Program-made: the position numbers and the translations under genes
Notes under the pieces: generated by a model
Databases searched by the model: none
What the model was told of the DNA's origin: nothing
The model's input: the letters and a program-made list of their open reading frames with translations, nothing else
NCBI GenBank assembly: GCA_016180375.1
Contig: JACPBJ010000150.1
Coordinates: 1 to 10,429 of the forward strand
DNA: 10,429 nt
DNA from: Nitrososphaerota archaeon
Lineage (GTDB): Archaea > Thermoproteota > Nitrososphaeria > Nitrososphaerales > UBA57
Direction of reading: 5' to 3'
Part shown: positions 1-5,858 of the stretch, piece by piece
Position numbering within the stretch: the stretch's first letter is position 1
Layout of the letters: the number at the start of each line of letters is the position of its first letter

Positions 1-117
1 GATGACAAGGATGCGCTTCGGCTTCCTAAATGCCCACGGTATCTTGAGCAGCCCGAGCACGTAGCAGAGCGGGGCCCCCACGATCTTATCCATGAGCTTG
101 ATGGCCTTGATTCCCAC
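1..117 (-). CDS. N-terminus of a GT9-like glycosyltransferase (partial, cut by left edge)
   Basis: Only the first 39 codons are inside the window; the frame runs open through position 1. From a GTG at 117-115 the protein reads through LMDKIVGAPLCYVLGLLK and ends in the stretch PKRILVI. That layout, a short amphipathic lead with PLCYxL followed by a basic stretch and an ILVI beta strand, is what I know from glycosyltransferase family 9 (heptosyltransferase-like) proteins, where the strand is followed by RLxxIGD. That diagnostic motif lies outside the window, so the call rests on similarity of the lead sequence only. The GTG is chosen because a run of five G lies about 6 bases upstream in the transcript; the same frame stays open up to about position 186, so a TTG at 180 is an alternative. 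A role in surface glycan assembly is inference. Confidence 0.45.
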   Translation of the reverse strand, partial: MGIKAIKLMDKIVGAPLCYVLGLLKIPWAFRKPKRILVI

Positions 118-278
118 TATATACCCCCTACCAGCGCCGCATCCATTTCCACCAGAACATCCATCATCCTGCGAAAGCAATTTTCTTTAAAAAACTTCTC
201 TTGAATGGGGCAAATTCCCATCCACCAGGCAAACCGGAGCGTTCCGCCGCACCACCCGCGATTACCTTGCCTTTTACT
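118..278. other. Intergenic DNA left of the inverted-repeat element
   Basis: GC-rich, apart from the A/T core at 181-194 described separately. Short ORFs here lack a credible start, composition or family resemblance. I see no RNA gene. Confidence 0.5.
181..194 (-). promoter_or_regulatory. TATA-like box for the leftmost minus-strand gene
   Basis: Read on the minus strand this is an A/T-only core (TTTTTTAAAGAAAA), the only strongly A/T-rich stretch upstream of the GTG at 117. A start of transcription about 26 bases downstream would give a leader of roughly 45 bases carrying the G-run Shine-Dalgarno. Position and composition are seen; function is inferred. Confidence 0.3.
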
Positions 279-461
279 GATTTTGTGCGGCTCGGTAGAA
301 AGCCTCGCTCACGCTCGGGGCAGCATCGGCTCGCTCTTCGCTTCCACAATGAAAATCGACATTCCCCGGAGGGGCGTCCCCCTTGTCGAATCGCTCATGC
401 CCTGATGATGCCGCTCACGGAATGATGCTGCCCTTCACTTTCTACTGAGCCGATTTTGTGC
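279..461. mobile_element. MITE-like element: 14-bp terminal inverted repeats flanked by a 10-bp direct repeat
   Basis: The sequence GATTTTGTGC occurs at 279-288 and again, identically, at 452-461. Immediately inside each copy lies an inverted repeat: GGCTCGGTAGAAAG at 289-302 pairs with CTTTCTACTGAGCC at 438-451 in 14 positions (13 Watson-Crick, one G-T). The repeats abut without a gap on both sides, which is the geometry of a target-site duplication around a non-autonomous transposon. The unit inside is 163 bp with no convincing ORF. A second, subterminal inverted repeat (GGGCAGCATC at 318-327, GATGCTGCCC at 424-433) lies further in. I do not recognise the terminal sequence as a named family, and a 10-bp duplication is longer than most. 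Alternatively the nested repeats could be the stem of a structured RNA, but that would not explain the direct repeats. Confidence 0.55.
318..433. repeat. Subterminal 10-bp perfect inverted repeat enclosing further hairpins
   Basis: GGGCAGCATC (318-327) is perfectly complementary to GATGCTGCCC (424-433). Together with the outer 14-bp arms (289-302/438-451) it would fold into a long interrupted stem with a 15-base bulge on the left and 4 bases on the right. Inside, TCGAC (356-360) pairs with GTCGA (385-389) around a G/C-rich core in which CCCC and GGGG runs (364-382) can form alternative hairpins. It could be internal transposon structure or a folded RNA; orientation is undetermined. Confidence 0.4.
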
Positions 462-466
462 ATAAC

Positions 467-474
467 ATTTTTAT
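467..474 (+). promoter_or_regulatory. TATA box for the 497 gene (leaderless spacing)
   Basis: ATTTTTAT is centred about 26 bases before the ATG at 497, the distance at which an archaeal TATA box places transcription start on the first codon. No Shine-Dalgarno lies in between, which fits a leaderless transcript. The right direct repeat of the inverted-repeat element (452-461) ends only 5 bases upstream, so the element abuts the region where the TFB-recognition element would sit. Confidence 0.5.
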
Positions 475-496
475 CTCGTGACCATTGCTTCAATCC

Positions 497-1744
497 ATGA
501 AGGAGCAGACCCTCCTGAAAATAGCCCTCGTCTCATCAATACTTGGCCTTGCCATCCTTTTCGCCGTCGCCAGGCCAGGCGATGCCGGGCAGGTGGACAT
601 CTCTTCCATCGACGGCACCATGAAAGGGAACCAGGTCAAGATACTCGGCACGGTGCAGGACATGCACAATGCGGGGGAGGTCCAGATACTTGACGTTTCC
701 CAGCCTTCATCCATAACCGTCTTCGTCTCCGGGCAGCCGCCGCTGAAGAAAGGGGACATGGTCGTTGTCAAACCAACAGTTCCAATGGGCACTTCTGAAG
801 AAACAATAATTCCGATTTTAGAATCTGCAAGCGGTCTGAAAGTAGAGAGAGATTTCTACTATGTGTACAGCCCCGAAAGGATCTCTGTCGGTCAAGCTGT
901 AAAAGACATAGAAGCGAATTATCCTACTATTTTGGCTGGCGCTGGACAGAAGAGCGCTTTTCATGGTGAGCAGCTTTACAGTTTAATCGCAAAGAAAGGG
1001 GTCAAGGTCCTAACCAGCTTAAAGGCCGCGGAGGCAGAGAAGATTTTCGAAGGCATCTACAGAGATGTCAACATTGCACTTGCCAACGAACTTGCAATGG
1101 TATGCGAGAGTCTAGGCATAGATTTCTCGGAAGTTAGGGAAGCAGCAAATTCCCAACCTTATTCGCATATTCACAAGACTGGCATAGGGGTTGGAGGAGC
1201 CTGTATCCCAGTTTATCCTTGGTTCGTCATCGGCATGAGTAAAAACATTGGATTTGTGCCTGAGCTGACCAAATCGGCGAGGATGTTGAATCAGTCTATG
1301 CCTGAATACAGCGTTGATAGGGCTCTGTCTATGATAGGGAATTCAAGAGGCAGAACCACGGTGCTTGGACTTTCGTTTAGAGGAGGGATTGCTGATAGGA
1401 GGCTGTCTCAAACCTACGATATTGTCAAGGCACTTCTGAAGAGAGGGTGCAAAGTTGCGGTTCATGACCCGTTTGCTGGAGAAGACCCCAATTTGCCAAA
1501 AGAGGTCATATTGACTAACGATCTTGGAAAGGCTCTCAAAGGCTCAAGTTTGGTAATTCTATCTACCGATCATCCAGAATATCGCAGCTTGACTGAAAAG
1601 GAGATTAAAAAGTACGAGCCTAAGATAGAGGCGCTGTTTGATGGCAGAGCCATGCTTAATCCTAGTTCATTTTCCCGCATCAGGTATCATGCAATAGGAC
1701 GTGAGGCTGTGCCTGCCAGCAAGAAACTTGAGCAGACAGCCTAA
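497..1744 (+). CDS. Chimeric ORF: TM/OB-fold protein fused to a nucleotide-sugar dehydrogenase lacking its Rossmann domain
   Basis: 415 residues from ATG 497, chosen over a TTG at 485 because of the TATA spacing. Residues 1-92 have a membrane helix (about 7-25) followed by a compact beta-rich stretch (VKILGTVQDM, VQILDVS, ITVFVSG, LKKGDMVVVK) matching small archaeal OB-fold proteins. From about residue 93 it is a UDP-sugar dehydrogenase: a TVPxGT strand, SPERISVGQAV, the central helix with NIALANELA, the catalytic-cysteine loop GVGGACIPVYP (Cys236), and the C-terminal domain beginning VLGLSFRGGIADRRLS. The ~110-residue NAD-binding domain with GxGxxG is absent. The usual GGHCIPVDP loop is changed at two places (His to Ala, Asp to Tyr). 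GC falls from about 57-65% to 40-47% across residues 88-95. The product is unlikely to be a working dehydrogenase; a misassembly or recombination between two genes sharing a VVVK stretch is the likeliest origin. Confidence 0.7.
   Translation: MKEQTLLKIALVSSILGLAILFAVARPGDAGQVDISSIDGTMKGNQVKILGTVQDMHNAGEVQILDVSQPSSITVFVSGQPPLKKGDMVVVKPTVPMGTSEETIIPILESASGLKVERDFYYVYSPERISVGQAVKDIEANYPTILAGAGQKSAFHGEQLYSLIAKKGVKVLTSLKAAEAEKIFEGIYRDVNIALANELAMVCESLGIDFSEVREAANSQPYSHIHKTGIGVGGACIPVYPWFVIGMSKNIGFVPELTKSARMLNQSMPEYSVDRALSMIGNSRGRTTVLGLSFRGGIADRRLSQTYDIVKALLKRGCKVAVHDPFAGEDPNLPKEVILTNDLGKALKGSSLVILSTDHPEYRSLTEKEIKKYEPKIEALFDGRAMLNPSSFSRIRYHAIGREAVPASKKLEQTA
755..790. other. Gene-chimera junction and GC step
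   Basis: The codons for VVVK (761-772) fit both parents: OB-fold proteins commonly have a GDxVVVKG strand and nucleotide-sugar dehydrogenases a VVVKSTVPxGT strand. Counted by 60-base line, GC is 65% at 541-600 and 57% at 601-660, but 40% at 781-840 and 47% at 841-900. Codon use changes in step, from third positions in C or G to mixed A/T. The exact breakpoint cannot be placed more finely than this shared stretch. Confidence 0.65.
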
Positions 1745-2418
1745 GCGTACTCTTTCTGCGCTTCCTCGACATCCTTGTAAGTATCTATTGATCTCCACTT
1801 CACATCAAAGTACTTTACAGCCTTGAGCTTTCCCTCTCTTGCGAGATCAGGGAAAGCAGTCTGCTCTATGTTGCCACTTTTTGGAAGGAGGTTTAAGACC
1901 TCAGGTCTTAAACAGTAAACACCAGCATTAATCCAGTATTCTGGAAGCGTAGGCTTCTCTCTGAAGCCCAATATCCCTCCATTGCTATCAAGATCGACGA
2001 CTCCAAACGGGCTTCTTAATGGAACAATTGCAATGGAGCCAAGCGTCTTAGCTTTCAAAGATTCAGCCAAGAGTTTAGTGTTCAGATTAGTGAGAACATC
2101 TCCATTAGTTACAATAAACGGTTCGTTGCCTAGTTTCTCTTCAGCATTTTTCAATGCGCCCCCAGTGCCCAGAGGCTTCTCTTCAACAACATAAGCGGCC
2201 TTAACATTGAACTTGGCACCAGAACCAACATATTCCATTATGCTATCCTTCCTGTATCCAACGCAGAGGACAATCTCTTTGACGCCGTGAGCACTCAGCC
2301 ATTCTATCTGCCAACCGAGAATTGGCTTCCCTGCGATCTCTATCATGGGCTTCGGCCTATCATCTGTTAATGGCCTGAGCCTCTTACCGAAACCTCCCGC
2401 TAGAATTGCTGCCTTCAT
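1741..2418 (-). CDS. Sugar-1-phosphate nucleotidyltransferase
   Basis: A 225-residue NTP_transferase-family enzyme that couples a sugar-1-phosphate to an NTP, giving an NDP-sugar and pyrophosphate in the cytoplasm. The signature GGFGKRLRPLTDDRPKPM (residues 8-25) binds the NTP; EKPLGTGGAL (80-89), the metal-binding NGD (105-107), FREKP (152-156) with its conserved lysine, and NAG (164-166) follow in the usual order. It ends near residue 225 with WRSIDT (208-213), so it lacks the C-terminal left-handed beta helix of the longer acyl- or acetyl-transferase fusions. The sugar and nucleotide cannot be told from sequence; mannose-1-phosphate guanylyl- and glucose-1-phosphate thymidylyl-/uridylyltransferase are both possible. 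Its stop overlaps the dehydrogenase stop on the other strand by 4 bases, so the two genes are convergent and probably serve the same surface-polysaccharide pathway. It starts with ATG and has no Shine-Dalgarno. Confidence 0.85.
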   Translation of the reverse strand: MKAAILAGGFGKRLRPLTDDRPKPMIEIAGKPILGWQIEWLSAHGVKEIVLCVGYRKDSIMEYVGSGAKFNVKAAYVVEEKPLGTGGALKNAEEKLGNEPFIVTNGDVLTNLNTKLLAESLKAKTLGSIAIVPLRSPFGVVDLDSNGGILGFREKPTLPEYWINAGVYCLRPEVLNLLPKSGNIEQTAFPDLAREGKLKAVKYFDVKWRSIDTYKDVEEAQKEYA

Positions 2419-2448
2419 TGGAATTCATAGGCCGCAATGCTTGATGCG

Positions 2449-2455
2449 TTTTATT
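2449..2455 (-). promoter_or_regulatory. TATA-like box for the nucleotidyltransferase
   Basis: On the minus strand AATAAAA lies about 34 bases before the ATG at 2418, predicting a transcript starting near 2426 with a leader of under 10 bases. It lies back to back with the box of the divergent regulator gene, inside an 81-base intergenic space. Confidence 0.35.
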
Positions 2456-2468
2456 CTTTTTGGAAAAG

Positions 2469-2475
2469 ATTATAC
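2469..2475 (+). promoter_or_regulatory. TATA box for the HTH-CBS gene; decides its start
   Basis: ATTATAC is centred 28 bases before the ATG at 2500, which fits a leaderless transcript beginning at that codon. This argues against the in-frame ATG at 2437, which lies upstream of the box and would add 21 residues unlike the family. Confidence 0.5.
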
Positions 2476-2499
2476 ACTGTTATCTGCACATTCGAAGCG

Positions 2500-3051
2500 A
2501 TGTTTGAACTCGATGAAATTCCGAGGCTCAGGAAGCAGCTTGGCCTGACCCAAGCAGAGCTCGCAAAACTTTCGGGCGTAAGCCAGTCTCTGATCGCTAA
2601 GCTGGAAGCGGGCAAGATCGAGCCTTCTTTTTCAAAGGCCAAAGCACTTTTTGACACCCTCCAAAAACTACAGAGGAGGAACTCAAAGAGGGCAAAAAAC
2701 ATCATGAGCAAGGATGTTGAGGGCATTCAGCAAGACAGAACGGTGCAGGAAGCTGCTGATTTAATGCACAAGGAGGCTATTTCCCAGTTGCCAGTCTATG
2801 AGGACAGCAAGATTGTTGGGAGCATTACGGAAAAGACAATTCTGAAGTTGTTGTCGGAGAGCAAGTCTCCCTCTGACGCTTTCAAGAAGAAAATCTCCCA
2901 AATAATGGACGAACCCTTCCCGACGGTGCATGAAGACACTCCCGTAGAATTGCTCTACCAATTGCTGGACTACTTCCAAGCAGTGCTTGTCACAAAAAGG
3001 GACAAGGTTGTTGGTATATTGACGAAGGGAGACCTTCTGACTCTAGGCTGA
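2500..3051 (+). CDS. HTH transcriptional regulator with two CBS domains
   Basis: 183 residues from ATG 2500. Residues 5-58 are an XRE/Cro-type helix-turn-helix: the segment LGLTQAELAKLSGVSQSLIA is the helix-turn-helix itself, followed by KLEAGKIEPS. A pair of CBS motifs follows (about 67-122 and 132-183), each with the ...VxEAxxLM/LLYQLL... helix and a final VGxIT/VGILT strand. This is the layout of the archaeal 'regulator with C-terminal CBS domains' family (COG3620 type). CBS pairs usually sense adenosine nucleotides or SAM-like ligands, so ligand-gated DNA binding is likely but not shown here. It is divergent from the nucleotidyltransferase and 57 bases upstream of the MetE pair, so either could be its target; autoregulation at the shared 81-base promoter space is also possible. 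Confidence 0.85.
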   Translation: MFELDEIPRLRKQLGLTQAELAKLSGVSQSLIAKLEAGKIEPSFSKAKALFDTLQKLQRRNSKRAKNIMSKDVEGIQQDRTVQEAADLMHKEAISQLPVYEDSKIVGSITEKTILKLLSESKSPSDAFKKKISQIMDEPFPTVHEDTPVELLYQLLDYFQAVLVTKRDKVVGILTKGDLLTLG

Positions 3052-3052
3052 C

Positions 3053-3061
3053 AATATATTA
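3053..3061 (+). promoter_or_regulatory. TATA box for the MetE pair
   Basis: AATATATTA follows the HTH-CBS stop directly. It predicts transcription from about 3083 and a leader of about 26 bases before the TTG at 3109, with a weak GTGAG Shine-Dalgarno (3096-3100). The MetE genes therefore probably have their own promoter rather than depending on read-through. Confidence 0.45.
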
Positions 3062-3108
3062 AGTGGAAATTCTGCTGCTTTGCTACACAGGAACAGTGAG
3101 AGATACTC

Positions 3109-3937
3109 TTGGTCGAGTCAAGAATCGTTGGCATTTATCCTAGGTCGGAAACTCTAATCGAAGCGACAAGAAGGTATGACAGGAGACTTCCGACTCTATT
3201 CGCAAAAGAAAAGAAGAAGATCCTGAATCTGCAGGCAAAAGCTGGCATTACTCACCTTTCTGATCCTCTACTGGACTGGGATGACATGCTAAGACCCTTT
3301 ACCGATAATCTCGGAGGAGTTGAAAGAGGCCCTCTTAATAGATTCTATGAGAATAACACTTTCTATCGTCAACCGATAATCAAAGACAAATTGGAAAGAA
3401 AGACTCCAATTACTAAAGAGAAGATTTCTATCGAACTATTCCCAAAGGGAAAAACAAAGAAGGTTGACCTTCCGGAGCCATACACCTTTGCAGATCTGAG
3501 TGACAATAGGTTTTACAAGAAAAAGGAAGACCTTGCCTTTGCATTTGCCGATGTTCTTGCAGAGGAGATTGCTTGGCTCTCAAAACAGGGTATCACTTCA
3601 TTCCAGCTCAATGCATGTTTCAAAGAATATTCACAGATTCCTCGATTTTGAAGTTGATATGGTTGGCATTGACTTCGTGGCCACAAAATTGCAGAATCTC
3701 AAGGGGACAAAGTTCACCAAGGTGCTTGGGTGCGGCTATGTAGATGCTCAAAACACTAAGATGGAAACTCCAAAAGAAATAGCAGATTTTGTTGTCAAGG
3801 CTAAAGATATGCTGGGAGCGAAATCAATTGTCGTAATGCCTAATTTGGACTTTGAATACATACCGCAAACCTTTGCAAACAGGAAAGTTTCTAACATTGG
3901 AAAAGCATGCAAGATTTTGGAGGGTAAGAAAATTTGA
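3109..3937 (+). pseudogene. MetE-like paralogue without zinc site, broken by an internal deletion and frameshift
   Basis: The reading frame from TTG 3109 (VESRIVGIYPRSE...) ends at TGA 3649-3651; the rest of the protein continues in the +1-shifted frame to TGA 3935-3937. Both halves are MetE barrel sequence and align by eye with the downstream core MetE: PYTFADLSDNRFYKKKEDL against PYTMADWSYNEYYQNKEDL, FQLN against IQID, and LGCGYVDAQNTKMETP against LGVLDVHVDKVEDP. From FQLN to LGCGYVD there are about 40 residues, against about 95 in the core enzyme. So roughly 30-55 residues are missing at the break, partly because the paralogue is naturally shorter there. The zinc ligands are absent: the Cys of NPDCG is replaced in VMPNLDFEY, as in MetE N-terminal domains. 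An intact homologue would partner the core enzyme. The break lies between 3611 and 3651; one reading shifts frame right after FQLN, another at TTTT 3646-3649. Deletion by assembly collapse is possible. Confidence 0.75.
3919..3924 (+). promoter_or_regulatory. Shine-Dalgarno GGAGGG that fixes the TTG start of metE
   Basis: GGAGGG lies 9 bases before TTG 3934-3936. That TTG overlaps the TGA of the preceding gene as TTGA, the usual arrangement for translational coupling. It is the strongest ribosome binding site in the window. Confidence 0.65.
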
Positions 3938-4953
3938 AACGCCCATTACTCATCCAAGAAATAGGCAGCCTGAAGAAGCCTGAGTGGCTAGTTTCCATAC
4001 TCAAGAACAAGAGGGCAACGCCTGAGCAGAAAGAGAGAGCGAGAAATGATGCATCTTATCTCAACATAAGGATGCTCGAGGATGCTGGGCTCGATATAAT
4101 CTATGACGGCGAGGCAAGAAGAGTTGAAATGTACGAATATGCTGCAAAGAACATACACGGAACGGTATTCAGCGGAAGAGTAAGATCTTGGGACAACAGG
4201 TACTACAGAAAGGCTCGCGTAGTTGACAAGCTGCAGTACAAAGGATGCTACCATTTAGACGAGCTAAAGTTCGTCAAGCAACATGCTAGGAAGATAGTGA
4301 AAATTCCGATAACAGGTCCATATACGATGGCTGACTGGTCTTACAACGAATATTATCAAAACAAAGAAGATCTGGTGATGGACTTTGCAAAGGAAATCAT
4401 CAGACCATTGTGCAAAGATTTGGTGCGCGCCGGAGCAGAAATAATACAAATCGACGAGCCCGCAGCGACAACTCACCCGGCAGAAATGGACATGTTTGTC
4501 CAAGGATTCAACGAAGTCGTAAAGGGGATCGACGCTACTTTCACTGTGCACATATGCTATTCAGGCAACAACTATGCTGCTCTCTTCCCTACCGCGATGG
4601 AGATGAAAACTGATCAATTTACACTGGAGTTTGCAAACAGGGATACTTGGGAGGCAGGAGTCACAGACCAGAAGAGGATCGGCTACGGCGCTCTGAAGAG
4701 TTTCAGAGAACATGGTTCAAAGGCAGGAGTAGGCCTGGGAGTACTGGATGTGCACGTAGACAAAGTTGAAGATCCAAAGATAGTTCGCGATAGAATTCTC
4801 TATGCCGTCAAAGTTCTCGATGATCCTAGGCTTGTCGATACGAATCCGGATTGCGGCCTGCGAACAAGATCCAGAGGAGTGGCTTTTGCAAAGCTTTATG
4901 CTCTTACTCAAGGGACTCTAATGGCGAGGAAGGAACTGGGCATCTCAACTTAA
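3934..4953 (+). CDS. metE: Core cobalamin-independent methionine synthase (MetE catalytic domain)
   Basis: A 339-residue single-barrel MetE that methylates homocysteine to methionine. All four zinc ligands of the family are visible in the right order: His206 and Cys208 (HICYSGN), Glu232 (LEFANRD) and Cys307 (NPDCGLRTR). Homocysteine-site sequence IQIDEPA (171-177) and the TGPYTM loop (127-132) are also present. It lacks the N-terminal half of the ~750-residue bacterial enzyme; such core forms are usual in archaea, and some are reported to take the methyl group from a methylated corrinoid rather than methyl-tetrahydropteroyl-polyglutamate. The donor here is not deducible. It starts with TTG overlapping the stop of its paralogue, so the two were one translational unit and probably a two-subunit system. 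If the paralogue is truly broken, this enzyme may act alone. Confidence 0.88.
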   Translation: MKRPLLIQEIGSLKKPEWLVSILKNKRATPEQKERARNDASYLNIRMLEDAGLDIIYDGEARRVEMYEYAAKNIHGTVFSGRVRSWDNRYYRKARVVDKLQYKGCYHLDELKFVKQHARKIVKIPITGPYTMADWSYNEYYQNKEDLVMDFAKEIIRPLCKDLVRAGAEIIQIDEPAATTHPAEMDMFVQGFNEVVKGIDATFTVHICYSGNNYAALFPTAMEMKTDQFTLEFANRDTWEAGVTDQKRIGYGALKSFREHGSKAGVGLGVLDVHVDKVEDPKIVRDRILYAVKVLDDPRLVDTNPDCGLRTRSRGVAFAKLYALTQGTLMARKELGIST

Positions 4954-5069
4954 TCGTCTAGTTCAGAGGGTTAGCAAGATTATACTTTCCATATACCGAA
5001 ACATTAAGGCGACACGGTTAAGACTTAAATAGAAACCATATAGTCTGTCCACTCAAAGGGGGTATTTGT
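4954..5069. other. Intergenic region between metE and the Rieske operon
   Basis: 116 bases. The right half carries the Rieske promoter and Shine-Dalgarno. In the left half I see no T-rich terminator run and no convincing hairpin. Confidence 0.6.
5024..5032 (+). promoter_or_regulatory. TATA box for the Rieske - cytochrome b - cupredoxin operon
   Basis: CTTAAATAG centred near 5028 predicts transcription from about 5054. The leader of about 16 bases would contain just the Shine-Dalgarno AAAGGGGGT (5056-5064), 5 bases before TTG 5070. No second promoter is evident in the short gaps further down the operon. Confidence 0.5.
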
Positions 5070-5858
5070 TTGAGCGAAGTTAAGAAATTAGAAGGTAAAC
5101 CTACCGCTTCTTCCCCAACCCAAGCAGCCTCTCCGCCAAAGCCGGCGGCACCTGCCCCTGTAGCACCTAGGCCCGTATCAACAGCGCCGAAAGTTGTTGT
5201 TCCAAGCAAGCCTCTACCGAAACCAGTACCTCAGGGTCGCAGGAATTTCTTCAAATTCATGGCTGCGGTCGGTGGAATACTCAGTGTTACTCCGTTCATA
5301 CCTTTTGGAAGCTTCTTCACAGCTGGTGCAGCCATCGGCAAGGAAGAAGAACAGCGCATTCTGCTTTCAGATGGGTCTTTTGCAAATGTAAAGACATTCC
5401 TTCCTGATTCTTTTGCTATATTTCCATATCCTAGGACTGGAAACCCGAGAGATGATGCCGAACCATTCAGGCGCTTCCAGCTAATTCGCTTAGCACCCGA
5501 AGAAGGCGGTGACAAGAACGATGCTTCTGCTTTCAGAGCATACAGCATGGTCTGCGTTCATCTCTGGTGTCTGTGGTCATATAAGCCAGGTACAGGGCCC
5601 CAAGGCCGCAAGGTTGAAGATCCATTCACAAAGAAAACCATCGTTGGCAATATCGAGTGTCCGTGTCATGGTAGCAATTACCGAGTGACAGATGGAGTTG
5701 CGATTTATGGGCCAGCATCACTTCAGACTCCTCCGAACAATGTTCTTCCTATGCTTGATCTCTCAGTCGATTCCGAGGGCTTTATAGTAGTAAGGCCGCC
5801 GACCTTCACCGTTGACAGGAACGGGATAATTGGATATGGCAGAAAAGTCAAAGCCTAG
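5070..5858 (+). CDS. Rieske iron-sulfur protein of a bc1/b6f-type complex
   Basis: 262 residues; the high-potential [2Fe-2S] subunit passing electrons from quinol at cytochrome b to a soluble or membrane carrier, outside the membrane. Box 1 is CVHLWC (Cys162, His164, Cys167) and box 2 CPCHGS (Cys197, Cys199, His200). By family rule, Cys162, His164, Cys197 and His200 hold the cluster and Cys167-Cys199 form the disulfide. GRRNFFK (56-62) followed by a hydrophobic segment (about 63-87) is a twin-arginine (Tat) signal that stays as the anchor, as in other Rieske proteins. Odd features: 55 residues rich in Pro, Ala and Lys precede the Tat motif, and 29 residues separate the boxes (13 in the bovine protein). 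The start is TTG with a good Shine-Dalgarno (5056-5064). It overlaps cytochrome b by 23 bases. Confidence 0.93.
   Translation: MSEVKKLEGKPTASSPTQAASPPKPAAPAPVAPRPVSTAPKVVVPSKPLPKPVPQGRRNFFKFMAAVGGILSVTPFIPFGSFFTAGAAIGKEEEQRILLSDGSFANVKTFLPDSFAIFPYPRTGNPRDDAEPFRRFQLIRLAPEEGGDKNDASAFRAYSMVCVHLWCLWSYKPGTGPQGRKVEDPFTKKTIVGNIECPCHGSNYRVTDGVAIYGPASLQTPPNNVLPMLDLSVDSEGFIVVRPPTFTVDRNGIIGYGRKVKA

Noticed and set aside
201..425. Plus-strand ORFs of 66-74 codons across the intergenic region.
   Set aside because: They run through the inverted-repeat element, are rich in Arg and Pro as GC-rich non-coding DNA tends to be, and show no start signal or family likeness.
403..448. Possible C/D-box sRNA: TGATGA (403-408), ATGATG (422-427) and CTGA (445-448).
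   Set aside because: The boxes lie inside the inverted-repeat arms of the MITE-like element, no clear D' box or guide target is visible, and the motifs are short enough to occur by chance.
289..451. Nested stems considered as SRP RNA, RNase P RNA or a riboswitch.
   Set aside because: None of the conserved core motifs of these RNAs is present, and the exact flanking direct repeat favours an insertion element.
3500..3640. An independent gene starting with the ATG at 3500.
   Set aside because: Its first ~35 residues are out-of-frame translation of the MetE-like sequence; only the part after the break near 3611-3651 is real protein.
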